A DNA stretch of 64,000 nt, taken from Sphingobium fuliginis. Lineage in GTDB: Bacteria; Pseudomonadota; Alphaproteobacteria; Sphingomonadales; Sphingomonadaceae. The notes beneath the pieces were generated by a model. It worked only from the letters and a program-made list of their open reading frames with translations, was not told where the DNA came from and made no database searches. Of the stretch, positions 16,227 to 24,742 are shown piece by piece. The position numbers and the translations under genes were made by a program. The first letter of the stretch is position 1. The number at the start of each line of letters is the position of its first letter. The stretch spans positions 171,087 to 235,086 of the forward strand of contig NZ_SEON01000008.1 of NCBI RefSeq assembly GCF_004152845.1, in the 5' to 3' direction.

Positions 16227-16702
16227 GACAAAACCCCTTTCGCTCGTGGTGATCGTTCGTCCTGCGCTGCCTGATGTTTCTTGTTATGCTGCTGGTCTTT
16301 CCGCCGCGCCGTCAGGAAGGCGAGGATCGGGCAATCGGAGACCGGCACTTCGCCCGGGCATTCGTCGGCGAGCATCCGCAGCATGTCGCGGATATCCGAC
16401 AGGCGCTCGAGCCGGGCTTCGGCGTCCGCGATCTTGGCAAGCGTGATATCGAGCACGGCCTGGGCATGCGCGGTGTCCGACGCCCTGAGTGCCAGCAGCT
16501 GCCGGGCCTGTTCGAGTGTGAAACCAAGCTCCTGCGCCGAGCGGATGAAATTGACGCGCTCGAGGTCGGTCGCGTCGTAGAGCCTGTAGCCCGCTGCCGT
16601 GCGCGCGGGCTCGCGCAGCAGGCCCATCCGCTCATAATAGCGGATCGTATCCCGCCCCACGCCTGCGGCCGCGGCCAGTTCGCCGATCTTGAAATTGCCC
16701 AT
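16223..16702 (-). CDS. MerR-family regulator, CueR-like (copper/silver type)
   Basis: The 159-residue protein has the MerR winged helix (KIGELAAAAGVGRDTIRYYERMGLL), the dimerisation helix and a C-terminal metal loop with DECPGEVPVSDCPIL (Cys-x8-Cys). Aligned with CueR and ZntR, the position that is Cys in divalent-metal sensors and Ser in CueR is Ala here, which points to a monovalent Cu/Ag sensor. The tail after the loop (RRKDQQHNKKHQ) is long and basic. Operator B lies directly upstream, so it is autoregulated, and it heads the operon that runs to 11359. Confidence 0.9.
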   Translation of the reverse strand: MGNFKIGELAAAAGVGRDTIRYYERMGLLREPARTAAGYRLYDATDLERVNFIRSAQELGFTLEQARQLLALRASDTAHAQAVLDITLAKIADAEARLERLSDIRDMLRMLADECPGEVPVSDCPILAFLTARRKDQQHNKKHQAAQDERSPRAKGVLS

Positions 16703-16720
16703 GTCATCCGCTCGATCATG

Positions 16721-16750
16721 CCGGTTGGACCATGGTCCAGGGTCAAGCGG
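16721..16750 (-). promoter_or_regulatory. MerR-type promoter/operator B of the copper regulator operon
   Basis: The minus strand reads CCGCTTGACCCTGGACCATG then GTCCAACCGG. TTGACC is a -35 box, the palindrome TGGACCATGGTCCA fills the spacer, and CATGAT lies 20 bp downstream as a -10 box. This long spacer with a centred dyad is the hallmark of MerR-activated promoters. The regulator ATG is about 20 bp further. Confidence 0.8.
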
Positions 16751-16842
16751 TTTCGCTTTGACCCCGAACGGTCTCCTCGTCGCCGGCGGCCCGCTGCCCC
16801 GACGCGTCGCAGGGCAGCCCGTGCCGCCGGGCCACCGGCTTG

Positions 16843-17199
16843 TCAGTTCTTGCGAAGCTCGACGATGTCGTGCCTGGCAGGCGTGCCGTCGGCGACGGAC
16901 ACGTGCGCGAAGTGATCGTCAAAGATATGGTCGATCGTCACATGGCCGACGAGCTGGCGGTGATAGGTCGGCGCCACGCCCTTGGACGGACCCGGATGGG
17001 TCACGACGCGATAGACCTCGAGCTTCTGGCCGACCTCGGCGCCATCGGCCTTGCCGATGCAGACGACCGTGCCGTTGCTGCCCGTGTCGACGATCGAGCC
17101 GCGCATGAACAGGCTGTGCCCGATGCCCTGGGCCATAGCGGGGACGGCAGCAAGCATCGAAATGCCGGCAAGCGCGACCATGAGAGTTTTTCTGACCAT
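16843..17199 (-). CDS. Exported protein of unknown function in copper cluster
   Basis: The 118-residue protein has a signal peptide ending at AMAQG. The mature part looks like a small beta-rich domain (GNGTVVCIGKADGAEVGQKLEVYRV is split by a Gly-rich turn, then HVTIDHIFDDHFAHVSV). His residues are common. I recognise no family. AAGGAGG lies five bases before the ATG at 17199, which decides the start over an upstream GTG that overlaps the ribosome-binding site. Operator C at 17261-17290 suggests control by the local copper MerR protein. Confidence 0.75.
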   Translation of the reverse strand: MVRKTLMVALAGISMLAAVPAMAQGIGHSLFMRGSIVDTGSNGTVVCIGKADGAEVGQKLEVYRVVTHPGPSKGVAPTYHRQLVGHVTIDHIFDDHFAHVSVADGTPARHDIVELRKN

Positions 17200-17260
17200 A
17201 TTCACCTCCTTGGATGGTAAGCCACCGCCCGGACTTTGCCGAGGGGAAGAGCGTCTCTTC

Positions 17261-17290
17261 AGGCTTGGGACTACGGTCCCGGGTCCAGCC
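17261..17290 (-). promoter_or_regulatory. MerR-type operator C
   Basis: On the minus strand the site reads GGCTGGACCCGGGACCGTAG then TCCCAAGCCT. It contains the dyad GGGAC-CGTA-GTCCC and aligns with operators A and B. A TGGACC box is followed at about 20 bp by TGAAGA. The gene it serves starts at 17199. Confidence 0.6.
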
Positions 17291-17442
17291 TCGATATACG
17301 TAGAGGCCGCAGCCGATCTTCTTCCCCGGGCCGGATCTTTATTGACGCGGAGTTGACGGAATCAGCCGTCAGCACTTCAAAATCCGCGCGGCGCGAGACT
17401 TTGGTTGGCTGCGCCCGCGAAACCCGCTAGATATCGAGGCCC

Positions 17443-17805
17443 GTGAAACGCCTGCTCGCCCTCCTGCTCGTCATCGGAGCGCTGTCCGGTCTCTTCGGAG
17501 CCCAGATGGCGGCCGCGCACAGCGTGCCGCAGGCGGCAGGCGCGCCGCTGGCCAAGGGCATGGATGCGGACTGCATGGCGATGATGGCCAAGCAGCAGCC
17601 TGCGCCCAGCGAAAAGCCCTGCAAGGGCCTGACGCTCGATTGCATCGCCGCGATGGGGTGCGTGATCCCGCTGGTCGCAGCGGACCTGGCAGGCGGCGTT
17701 GCGCCTGCGCGTCTCTACGACGCGCCCAGCTTCTGGACGACCGACACGATATTGACCGGCAAGGCGGTTGCGCCCGAGCCGGATCCTCCCACCAGCCTTG
17801 CCTGA
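17443..17805 (+). CDS. Exported Cys/Met-containing protein of unknown function
   Basis: The 120-residue protein begins with GTG; GAGG lies four bases upstream. It has a signal peptide (RLLALLLVIGALSGLFGAQMAAAH). The mature region has DADCMAMMAKQQ, KPCKGLTLDCIAAMGC and a more hydrophobic second half. Such Cys/Met spacing suggests metal binding. I recognise no named family. It is the first plus-strand gene of the run leading into the Cus efflux operon, 77 bp before the next gene. Confidence 0.65.
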   Translation: MKRLLALLLVIGALSGLFGAQMAAAHSVPQAAGAPLAKGMDADCMAMMAKQQPAPSEKPCKGLTLDCIAAMGCVIPLVAADLAGGVAPARLYDAPSFWTTDTILTGKAVAPEPDPPTSLA

Positions 17806-17882
17806 TTGAACGAGCACGGGCTGCGCGCATCGATCGATGCGTGCGCGCCCGGTTTCCTTCTTTTCAGTCAAAGGTTTTCGTG

Positions 17883-18140
17883 ATGATCAAACTGCTTCCG
17901 GCCGCCCTTGTGGCGGCCCTCAGTCTCGCCGCGCCTGCGCTTGCAACCGACGCGAGCCGCACGCCGCAAGGCCATTGGGAATGGCGGTCGGCGCCGCAAT
18001 ATGGTCCGCGGGCGACTGGCCCTGCGCGTGTCCGCATATGGGTGCCCGACAGCCGGGACATGGCCAGCTGCGATTGCGCGATGATGCAGGCAAGCGCCGC
18101 CGACTGCATGCGCGGCGCAGTCAGGTCGGACAAGGGCTAA
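17883..18140 (+). CDS. Small exported Cys-containing protein
   Basis: The 85-residue protein has a signal peptide (MIKLLPAALVAALSLAAPALA). The mature part is short, with WEWRSAPQYGP, then SCDCAMMQASAADC near the C-terminus, giving three Cys and two Met in a possible metal site. No family is recognised. It precedes the outer-membrane component gene of the Cus system by 63 bp, with a GC-rich hairpin between. Confidence 0.65.
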   Translation: MIKLLPAALVAALSLAAPALATDASRTPQGHWEWRSAPQYGPRATGPARVRIWVPDSRDMASCDCAMMQASAADCMRGAVRSDKG

Positions 18141-18152
18141 ACCCGCTCCGGA

Positions 18153-18179
18153 GCGGCGCGTCACATCTTGGCGCGCCGC
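18153..18179 (+). terminator. Possible hairpin between small exported gene and cusC
   Basis: GCGGCGCG and CGCGCCGC can pair around an eleven-base loop. The downstream bases CTCTGTC are only weakly T-rich. It may attenuate read-through into the efflux operon. Confidence 0.35.
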
Positions 18180-18203
18180 CTCTGTCATGAGGGGATGATA
18201 TCC

Positions 18204-19466
18204 ATGATCATGATGCCGAGGCGCGCTGTGCGACGCCTGTTGCTCTCTATCGGTGCGACGCTTGCGAGCGCCTGGGCCGTGCCGGTGTCGGCCGGCCCGC
18301 TCACCTACGAGCAGGCAGTGAGGCTCGCTGCCGCCAACGCGCCAAGCCTCAAGGCGCGCGCGGCGGCGACAGCCGGCGCCCGCTCTTCGGCGGTCGCGGC
18401 CGATCGCCTGCCCGATCCGACGCTCGACCTGGGCCTGCAGAACTTCCCGGTGAGCGGCCCCAATGCCGGCAGCTTCACGCGCGACGATTTCACTATGGCG
18501 ACGATCGGGTTCAGCCAGACCTTCCCCAATCTCGCCAAGCGCCATGCACGCGCCGCGCGCGCCGCGGCCGATATCGGTATCGCCGAGGCGGGCGAGCTGG
18601 TCGAAGGCCGCAACGTGCGGCTCGAGACCGCCCTCGCCTGGGTCGATCTCTATTATGGAGAACGCCGGCTCCGGCAGCTCGACCTGCTCGATGCCAGCCT
18701 CGACGACCTGCAGAAGACCGTGACCGCACGCCTGGCGTCGGGCAGCGCGCGCCCGAGCCAGGCGCTCGAGCCCGACCAGCTCCGCGCCGCCATCGCCGAT
18801 CGCCGCGCCGAGATGGCTGCGGTGGTGGCGCAGGCGCGGGCCCGGCTCGCGCGCTATACCGGCGACCCCGACCCGCAGGCGACGGGCGACCCGCCGATGC
18901 TCGATGTCGATCCGATCCGGCTGCGGGCCGGGATCGATGCGCTTCCCGCCCTGCGCGCGCAGGACGCGCGGATCGCAGTCGCCGAAGCGGACGTGCGTCT
19001 CGCGCGCGCCGACAAGCGCCCCGACTGGAAGGTCGGCGTCACCTATGGCCGGCGCGATCCCATGTACGGCGACATGGCCTCGGTCGGCGTGTCGATCGAC
19101 CTGCCGCTGTTCGCCGGCAAGCGCCAGAACCCCAGGATCGCTGCAAGCGAGAGCCTTGCGCAAGGGGGTCGGTTCGACCGCGAGGCGATCCGCCGCGAGC
19201 TGGTGGCGCAGCTCGACGCCGATCTCGCAGACCATGCCATGCATCTCTCCCGGTTGCGCAATGCCCGCGAGACGCTGGTGCCACTCGCCAGGCACCGCGC
19301 CGAGCTCGACCGCGACAGCTATGGCGCCGGCAAGCTCGACCTTGGCGCCGCGCTGCTCACGACGCTCGGGCTCGCGGAGGCCGAGGTCGAGGCGCTCAAC
19401 CGCGAAGCCGACGTCGCGCGCGACGCGGTCCGCATCACTATCACCTATGGGGAGGAGCGGCCATGA
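18204..19466 (+). CDS. Outer-membrane efflux protein, TolC/CusC-like
   Basis: The 420-residue protein has a signal peptide ending near PVSAGP and the two OEP repeats. The first repeat starts at TYEQAVRLAAANAPSLKARA, the second near PALRAQDARIAVAEADVRLA, ending KLDLGAALLTTLGLAEAEVE. The ATG at 18204 is preceded by GAGGGG. It overlaps the adaptor gene by ATGA. With the two following genes it makes a tripartite pump spanning both membranes for Cu(I)/Ag(I). Several antisense frames here are only shadows. Confidence 0.88.
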   Translation: MIMMPRRAVRRLLLSIGATLASAWAVPVSAGPLTYEQAVRLAAANAPSLKARAAATAGARSSAVAADRLPDPTLDLGLQNFPVSGPNAGSFTRDDFTMATIGFSQTFPNLAKRHARAARAAADIGIAEAGELVEGRNVRLETALAWVDLYYGERRLRQLDLLDASLDDLQKTVTARLASGSARPSQALEPDQLRAAIADRRAEMAAVVAQARARLARYTGDPDPQATGDPPMLDVDPIRLRAGIDALPALRAQDARIAVAEADVRLARADKRPDWKVGVTYGRRDPMYGDMASVGVSIDLPLFAGKRQNPRIAASESLAQGGRFDREAIRRELVAQLDADLADHAMHLSRLRNARETLVPLARHRAELDRDSYGAGKLDLGAALLTTLGLAEAEVEALNREADVARDAVRITITYGEERP

Positions 19467-20953
19467 CGCTCGATAAATCCGCGCTGCGCTGGGGCGCATC
19501 GATCCTGGCTGTCGCGCTGCTGGCCGGCGGCACAGGCTATTGGGCTGGCCATCGCCAGGCACCGCAATCGGAGGCGACCACGCCCGCCGGGGCAGGCAAA
19601 GTCCTTTACTGGTACGATCCGATGTTCCCCAACCAGAAGTTCGACAAGCCCGGCAAGTCGCCCTTCATGGATATGCAGCTCGTGCCGCGATACGCGGACG
19701 GAGGAAGCGCCGGCGCGGCCCCCACGGTCGCCGTCGATCCCGCCGCGCGGCAGAGCCTGGGATTGCGGGTCGTCGCGGCGAAGATGGGCAGCCTTGCCTC
19801 GGCCCTCGAGGTCACCGGCACGATCGACTTCAACCAGCGCGACGTCGCCGTCATCCAGGCGCGTTCGGGCGGGTTCGTGAGCCGCGTCTATGCGCGAGCG
19901 CCCGGGGACGTGGTCCGCGCCGGCGCGCCGATCGCGGACCTGCTCCTGCCCGAATGGGGCGGCGCGCAGACCGAATATCTGAGCGTCAGGCGGCTCGGCA
20001 AGCCCGACCTCACCGCGGCCGCGCGCCAGCGACTGCGGCTGATGGGCATGTCCGACGGCCTCATCGCCAGCGTCGAGCGGAGCGGACGCCCGAACGGCGT
20101 GGTGACGATCACGACGCCGATCTCGGGCACGATCCAGACGCTCGACGCCCGTGCCGGCGTGACGCTCGCCATGGGCCAGACGCTCGCCCAGGTAAGCGGG
20201 CTCGGCACCGTCTGGCTCAATGCCGCGGTGCCCGAAGCGCGCGCGGGCGATGTCCGGGTCGGCCAGAATGCCAGCACCACGCTGGCGGGCTTCCCCGGCG
20301 AGCGCTTCGCCGGCCGGGTGATCGCGATCCTGCCGACCACGCAGGCCGACAGCCGCACGCTCACCGTGCGGATCGAGCTGCCCAACCGGGACGGCCGGTT
20401 GCGGCCGGGCATGTTCGCCAGCGTCGCGCTTGGCGGCGATGCCAAGCCGGCGCTGCTGGTGCCGAGCGAAGCGGTGATCCGCACGGGCAGGCGCACGCTC
20501 GTCATGCTGGCCGCAGGCGACGGGCGCTATCATCCCGCCGAGGTCCGCATCGGCCGCGAGGCAGGCGGCGAGACCGAGATCCTTGCCGGCCTGTCGCCCG
20601 GCGAGAACGTCGTCGTCTCGGGGCAGTTCCTGATCGATTCCGAGGCGAGCCTGTCGGGAATCGAGGCGCGGCCGATCGGCGGCGGTGCGGCATCGGCGAC
20701 CATCGCCGCGCCGGCGTCGAAAGCCACGCTGTACGAGACGACGGGCAAGATCGAGCGGATCACGGCCAATTCGGTGACGCTCAGCCACGAGCCCGTTCCC
20801 GCGCTCGACTGGCCGGCGATGACGATGACCTTCGCGCTCGCCAATCCGGGCATCGCGCGCGGCTTCAAGGCGGGTGACCGGGTCCGGTTCGGGTTCGACC
20901 GGCCCCCGGCGGGACCGACGCTGCGGCATATGGCGAAGGTGGCGGGCCAGTGA
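19463..20953 (+). CDS. cusB: CusB-type RND periplasmic adaptor with HMBD and fused CusF-like domain
   Basis: The 496-residue protein has an N-terminal membrane anchor, then a heavy-metal-binding motif around residues 48-75 ([20 protein letters not shown], then MDMQLVPRY). The membrane-fusion core follows with the barrel-sandwich halves around [15 protein letters not shown] and [11 protein letters not shown]. The last 70 residues are a CusF-like domain ([19 protein letters not shown], then WPAMTMTF), the Trp-Met copper site. CusF is normally a separate protein, so the fusion is notable. It collects Cu(I)/Ag(I) in the periplasm and feeds the RND pump. It overlaps its neighbours by four bases on both sides. 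Confidence 0.93.
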   Translation: MTLDKSALRWGASILAVALLAGGTGYWAGHRQAPQSEATTPAGAGKVLYWYDPMFPNQKFDKPGKSPFMDMQLVPRYADGGSAGAAPTVAVDPAARQSLGLRVVAAKMGSLASALEVTGTIDFNQRDVAVIQARSGGFVSRVYARAPGDVVRAGAPIADLLLPEWGGAQTEYLSVRRLGKPDLTAAARQRLRLMGMSDGLIASVERSGRPNGVVTITTPISGTIQTLDARAGVTLAMGQTLAQVSGLGTVWLNAAVPEARAGDVRVGQNASTTLAGFPGERFAGRVIAILPTTQADSRTLTVRIELPNRDGRLRPGMFASVALGGDAKPALLVPSEAVIRTGRRTLVMLAAGDGRYHPAEVRIGREAGGETEILAGLSPGENVVVSGQFLIDSEASLSGIEARPIGGGAASATIAAPASKATLYETTGKIERITANSVTLSHEPVPALDWPAMTMTFALANPGIARGFKAGDRVRFGFDRPPAGPTLRHMAKVAGQ

Positions 20954-23900
20954 TCGCCCATCTCATCCGCTGGTCGGTGAGGAACCGCTTCTTCGTCGTG
21001 CTCGGCATGCTCGCGCTGGTCGGCGCGGGCCTGTGGGCGGTGCGCTCGACCCCGATCGACGCGCTGCCCGATCTTTCCGACGTGCAGGTCGTGATCCGCA
21101 CTTCCTATCCGGGTCAGGCGCCGCAGATCGTCGAGAACCAGATCACCTATCCGCTCACCACCACCATGCTGTCGGTGCCCGGCGCCAAGACGGTGCGCGG
21201 CTATAGCTTCTTCGGCGACAGCTTCGTCTATGTGATCTTCGAGGACGGCACCGATCTCTACTGGGCGCGCAGCCGCGTGCTCGAATATCTCAACCAGGTC
21301 CAGGGTCGGTTGCCGGCCAGCGCCCGCAGCGCGCTCGGGCCGGACGCGACCGGGGTCGGCTGGGTCTATGAATATGCGCTGGTCGACCGCACCGGCCGGC
21401 ACGATCTCTCGCAGCTTCGCGGGTTGCAGGACTGGTTCCTGCGCTACGAGCTGAAGACCGTGACCGGCGTGGCCGAAGTCGCCAGCATCGGCGGCATGGT
21501 CAAGCAGTACCAGGTGCTGCTCGATCCGGTGAAGCTCGCGGCCTACGGCGTAACCCACGCCCAGGCAGTGCAGGCGATCAGCCAAGCCAATCAGGAAGCC
21601 GGCGGCTCGGTGCTGGAAATGGCCGAGGCCGAATATATGGTCCGCGCCTCGGGCTATCTGAAAACGCTCGACGATTTCCGGGCAATCCCGCTCAAGACTG
21701 CGGCGGGCGGCGTGCCCGTCCGGCTCGGCGATGTCGCCACGATCCAGGTCGGCCCCGAGATGCGGCGCGGCATCGCCGAACTGAACGGCGAAGGCGAGGT
21801 CGCCGGCGGCGTCGTTATTCTTCGGTCAGGCAAGAACGCCCGTGAGACCATCGCGGCGGTCAAGGACAAGCTCGCCGATCTCAGGAAAAGCCTGCCGCCG
21901 GGCGTCGAGGTGGTCACGGTCTATGACCGCTCGCAGCTGATCGATCGCGCGGTCGAGAACCTCACCCGCAAGCTGGTCGAGGAGTTCATCGTCGTCGCAT
22001 TGGTCTGCGCCCTGTTCCTCTGGCACGTCCGCTCGGCGCTGGTCGCGATCCTGACCTTGCCGCTCGGTGTGCTGGCCGCGTTCGTCGTAATGCGGTTCCA
22101 GGGGGTGAACGCCAACATCATGTCGCTGGGCGGCATCGCCATCGCCATCGGCGCGATGGTGGATGCGGCGGTCGTCATGATCGAGAACGCCCACAAGAGG
22201 ATCGAACGCTGGGAGCAGGATCACCCGGACAGACATCTCGATGGCGAGATGCGCTGGATCGTCGTCACCGAGGCGGCGGCCGAGGTCGGGCCGGCGCTGT
22301 TCTTCAGCCTGCTGATCATCACGCTGTCGTTCATTCCGGTCTTCACCCTGGAGGCGCAGGAAGGCCGGCTGTTCGCGCCGCTCGCCTTCACCAAGACCTA
22401 TGCGATGGGCGCGGCCGCGATCCTGTCGGTGACCCTGGTGCCGATCCTGATGGGCTGGCTGATCCGGGGCCGCATTCCGGCCGAGCAGGCCAATCCGGTC
22501 AATCGCTGGCTCACCAATATCTACCGGCCCGCGATCGACTGGACGATGAAGCGGCCCAAGGCAGTGCTGCTGATCGCGGCTCTGGTGTTCGCCACCACGG
22601 CCTGGCCGCTCAGCCGGCTCGGCGGCGAGTTCATGCCCAATCTCGACGAGGACGACCTGCTCTACATGCCCTCGGCGCTGCCGGGCCTCTCGGCCGCCAA
22701 GGCGAGTGAGCTGCTCCAGCAGACCGACCGCCTGATCAAGACCGTGCCCGAAGTCGAAAGCGTGTTCGGCAAGGCCGGCCGCGCCGAGACCGCGACCGAT
22801 CCCGCGCCGCTCGAAATGTTCGAGACGACGATCCAATTCAAGCCCCGCGACCAGTGGCGGTCGGGCATGACGCCCGAACGCCTTGTCGACGAGCTCGATC
22901 GCCGGGTGAAGCTTCCGGGTCTCGCCAATATCTGGGTGCCGCCGATCCGCAACCGCATCGACATGCTCGCGACGGGCATCAAGAGCCCGATCGGGGTCAA
23001 GGTGTCGGGCAGTGACCTCGCCGAGCTCGACCGCATCGCGCATGATGTCGAGACCGTGGCCAGGAGCGTGCCCGGCGTCAGCTCGGCGCTCGCCGAGCGG
23101 CTGACCGGCGGACGCTATGTCGATGTCGACATAGACCGCGCCGCCGCCGCGCGGTTCGGGCTCAACATCGCCGACGTCCAGGCCATCGTCTCCGGCGCGA
23201 TCGGCGGCGAGACGATCGGCGAGACGGTCGAGGGCCTCGCCCGCTATCCGATCAGCGTGCGCTATCCGCGCGAATTGCGCGACAGCCTCGAAAGGCTGCG
23301 GGCGCTACCGATCCTGACGCCCGCGGGCCAGCAGATCACCTTGGGCACCGTGGCAAACGTCTCGATCGCCGAGGGACCGCCGATGCTCAAGACCGAGAAT
23401 GCCCGGCCTTCGACCTGGGTCTACGTCGATGTGCGCGGGCGCGATCTTGCCTCGGTGGTCGGCGATCTGCAGCGTGCGGTGGCGAAACAGGTCAGGCTCT
23501 CGCCTGGGGTCAGCATCGCTTACTCTGGCCAGTTCGAATATCTCGAGCGCGCGGTCGACCGCTTGAAGCTGGTCGTGCCCGCGACGCTGCTGATCATCTT
23601 CGTGCTGCTCTACCTCATCTTCGGCCGCTTCGACGAGGCGGCGCTGATCATGGGGACGCTGCCGTTTGCGCTGACCGGCGGCATCTGGACGCTTTATCTG
23701 CTGGGGTTCAACCAGTCGATCGCCACCGGGGTCGGGTTCATCGCGCTCGCCGGCGTCTCCGCCGAGTTCGGGGTGGTGATGCTGATCTATCTCAAGAACG
23801 CGCTGGCCGAGCGCGGCGCACATCCGGACGCTGCCGAGGTCGAGGCCGCCGTGCGCGAAGGCGCGCTGCTGCGCGTCCGTCCCAAGGCGATGACGGTGGC

Positions 23901-24093
23901 GGTGATCCTGGCCGGCCTGCTGCCGATCCTGCTGGGATCAGGCGCGGGTTCGGAGGTCATGAGCCGGATTGCCGCGCCGATGATCGGCGGCATGCTGACC
24001 GCGCCCTTGCTCTCAATGTTCGTCCTGCCCGCCGCCTACCTGCTGTTGCGCCGGCCCAAGACCGATCCCATCCCTCAACCCGTTTCATCATGA
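20950..24093 (+). CDS. cusA: Heavy-metal RND efflux pump, CusA type
   Basis: The 1047-residue inner-membrane protein starts with GTG at the adaptor stop. It has the HME-RND signature from the N-terminus ([17 protein letters not shown], then [18 protein letters not shown]), twelve membrane helices and two large periplasmic loops. Met-rich positions near [14 protein letters not shown] and [10 protein letters not shown] are in the regions that bind Cu(I) in CusA. The charged relay appears in the helix with [17 protein letters not shown]. It is powered by protons and exports Cu(I)/Ag(I). The Cus assignment over Czc is supported by the CusF-type domains in the neighbouring proteins. Confidence 0.93.
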   Translation: MIAHLIRWSVRNRFFVVLGMLALVGAGLWAVRSTPIDALPDLSDVQVVIRTSYPGQAPQIVENQITYPLTTTMLSVPGAKTVRGYSFFGDSFVYVIFEDGTDLYWARSRVLEYLNQVQGRLPASARSALGPDATGVGWVYEYALVDRTGRHDLSQLRGLQDWFLRYELKTVTGVAEVASIGGMVKQYQVLLDPVKLAAYGVTHAQAVQAISQANQEAGGSVLEMAEAEYMVRASGYLKTLDDFRAIPLKTAAGGVPVRLGDVATIQVGPEMRRGIAELNGEGEVAGGVVILRSGKNARETIAAVKDKLADLRKSLPPGVEVVTVYDRSQLIDRAVENLTRKLVEEFIVVALVCALFLWHVRSALVAILTLPLGVLAAFVVMRFQGVNANIMSLGGIAIAIGAMVDAAVVMIENAHKRIERWEQDHPDRHLDGEMRWIVVTEAAAEVGPALFFSLLIITLSFIPVFTLEAQEGRLFAPLAFTKTYAMGAAAILSVTLVPILMGWLIRGRIPAEQANPVNRWLTNIYRPAIDWTMKRPKAVLLIAALVFATTAWPLSRLGGEFMPNLDEDDLLYMPSALPGLSAAKASELLQQTDRLIKTVPEVESVFGKAGRAETATDPAPLEMFETTIQFKPRDQWRSGMTPERLVDELDRRVKLPGLANIWVPPIRNRIDMLATGIKSPIGVKVSGSDLAELDRIAHDVETVARSVPGVSSALAERLTGGRYVDVDIDRAAAARFGLNIADVQAIVSGAIGGETIGETVEGLARYPISVRYPRELRDSLERLRALPILTPAGQQITLGTVANVSIAEGPPMLKTENARPSTWVYVDVRGRDLASVVGDLQRAVAKQVRLSPGVSIAYSGQFEYLERAVDRLKLVVPATLLIIFVLLYLIFGRFDEAALIMGTLPFALTGGIWTLYLLGFNQSIATGVGFIALAGVSAEFGVVMLIYLKNALAERGAHPDAAEVEAAVREGALLRVRPKAMTVAVILAGLLPILLGSGAGSEVMSRIAAPMIGGMLTAPLLSMFVLPAAYLLLRRPKTDPIPQPVSS

Positions 24094-24104
24094 AGGAGAA
24101 GACG

Positions 24105-24494
24105 ATGAACCATGCACGACTGACCATTGCCCTCGGCCTCGCCGCCCTGACTGCCGCGTGCGGCAAGAAGGCGGAGGCCCCCGTTGCGACTGAGACCAAC
24201 GAGGCGGCGCCCGCCGCGACCATGAGCGGCGACATGGGCAACATGTCGATGGCGCCTGACGCGAACGCCGCGATCAAGGCCAAGGGCCATGGCACCGTCA
24301 CCGCGATCGACAAGGCGGCAGGCACGATCACGCTCGATCATGGTCCGATCCCGGAGGCCAAGTGGCCCGCGATGACGATGGCGTTCAAGGCCGCGCCGTC
24401 GATCACCGATGCGTTCAAGGTCGGCGACAAGGTCGATTTCGACCTCTCGCTCAAGGGCAGCGATGGCGAGGTCACCGCGATCGCAAAGCAGTGA
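24105..24494 (+). CDS. cusF: CusF-like copper-binding lipoprotein
   Basis: The 129-residue protein has a lipobox (AALTAAC) and a Met-containing linker (MSGDMGNMSMAPD). The CusF domain follows: GHGTVTAIDKAAGTITLDHG, then KWPAMTMAFKA, which holds the Trp and two Met of the Cu(I)/Ag(I) site, and ending DGEVTAIAKQ. AAGGAG lies before the ATG at 24105. It is the last gene of the Cus operon, 11 bp after cusA. The pump thus has both a free lipid-anchored CusF and a fused CusF domain on the adaptor. Confidence 0.92.
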   Translation: MNHARLTIALGLAALTAACGKKAEAPVATETNEAAPAATMSGDMGNMSMAPDANAAIKAKGHGTVTAIDKAAGTITLDHGPIPEAKWPAMTMAFKAAPSITDAFKVGDKVDFDLSLKGSDGEVTAIAKQ

Positions 24495-24742
24495 TCCGCT
24501 AAGTTCGACCGGAAAAAGCTGGTTGCGGCGCCGCTCCCGGGCGGCGACGCCCGTGCCGGCCGTCTGCCTGGCTGTGCGCCCGGTCGACGGTTGCGACCGG
24601 CAACGCCCAATGCCAGCGGCGTTTCCCTGCGCGATCACCGACAATTTGAGCACGCTTCGCGGATCGCACATTGAACGTGCAAGCCGCCCTTGCTCGCGAT
24701 AGCCTGAACGGCAAGGAGCCCAGTTTAGATGACCCAGCCAGT

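Noticed and set aside
10690..17300. TACGTA motif near three copper-related genes (about 10693, 11335, 17293)
   Set aside because: Its position relative to the MerR-type operators and start codons is inconsistent, and a six-base palindrome is expected by chance.
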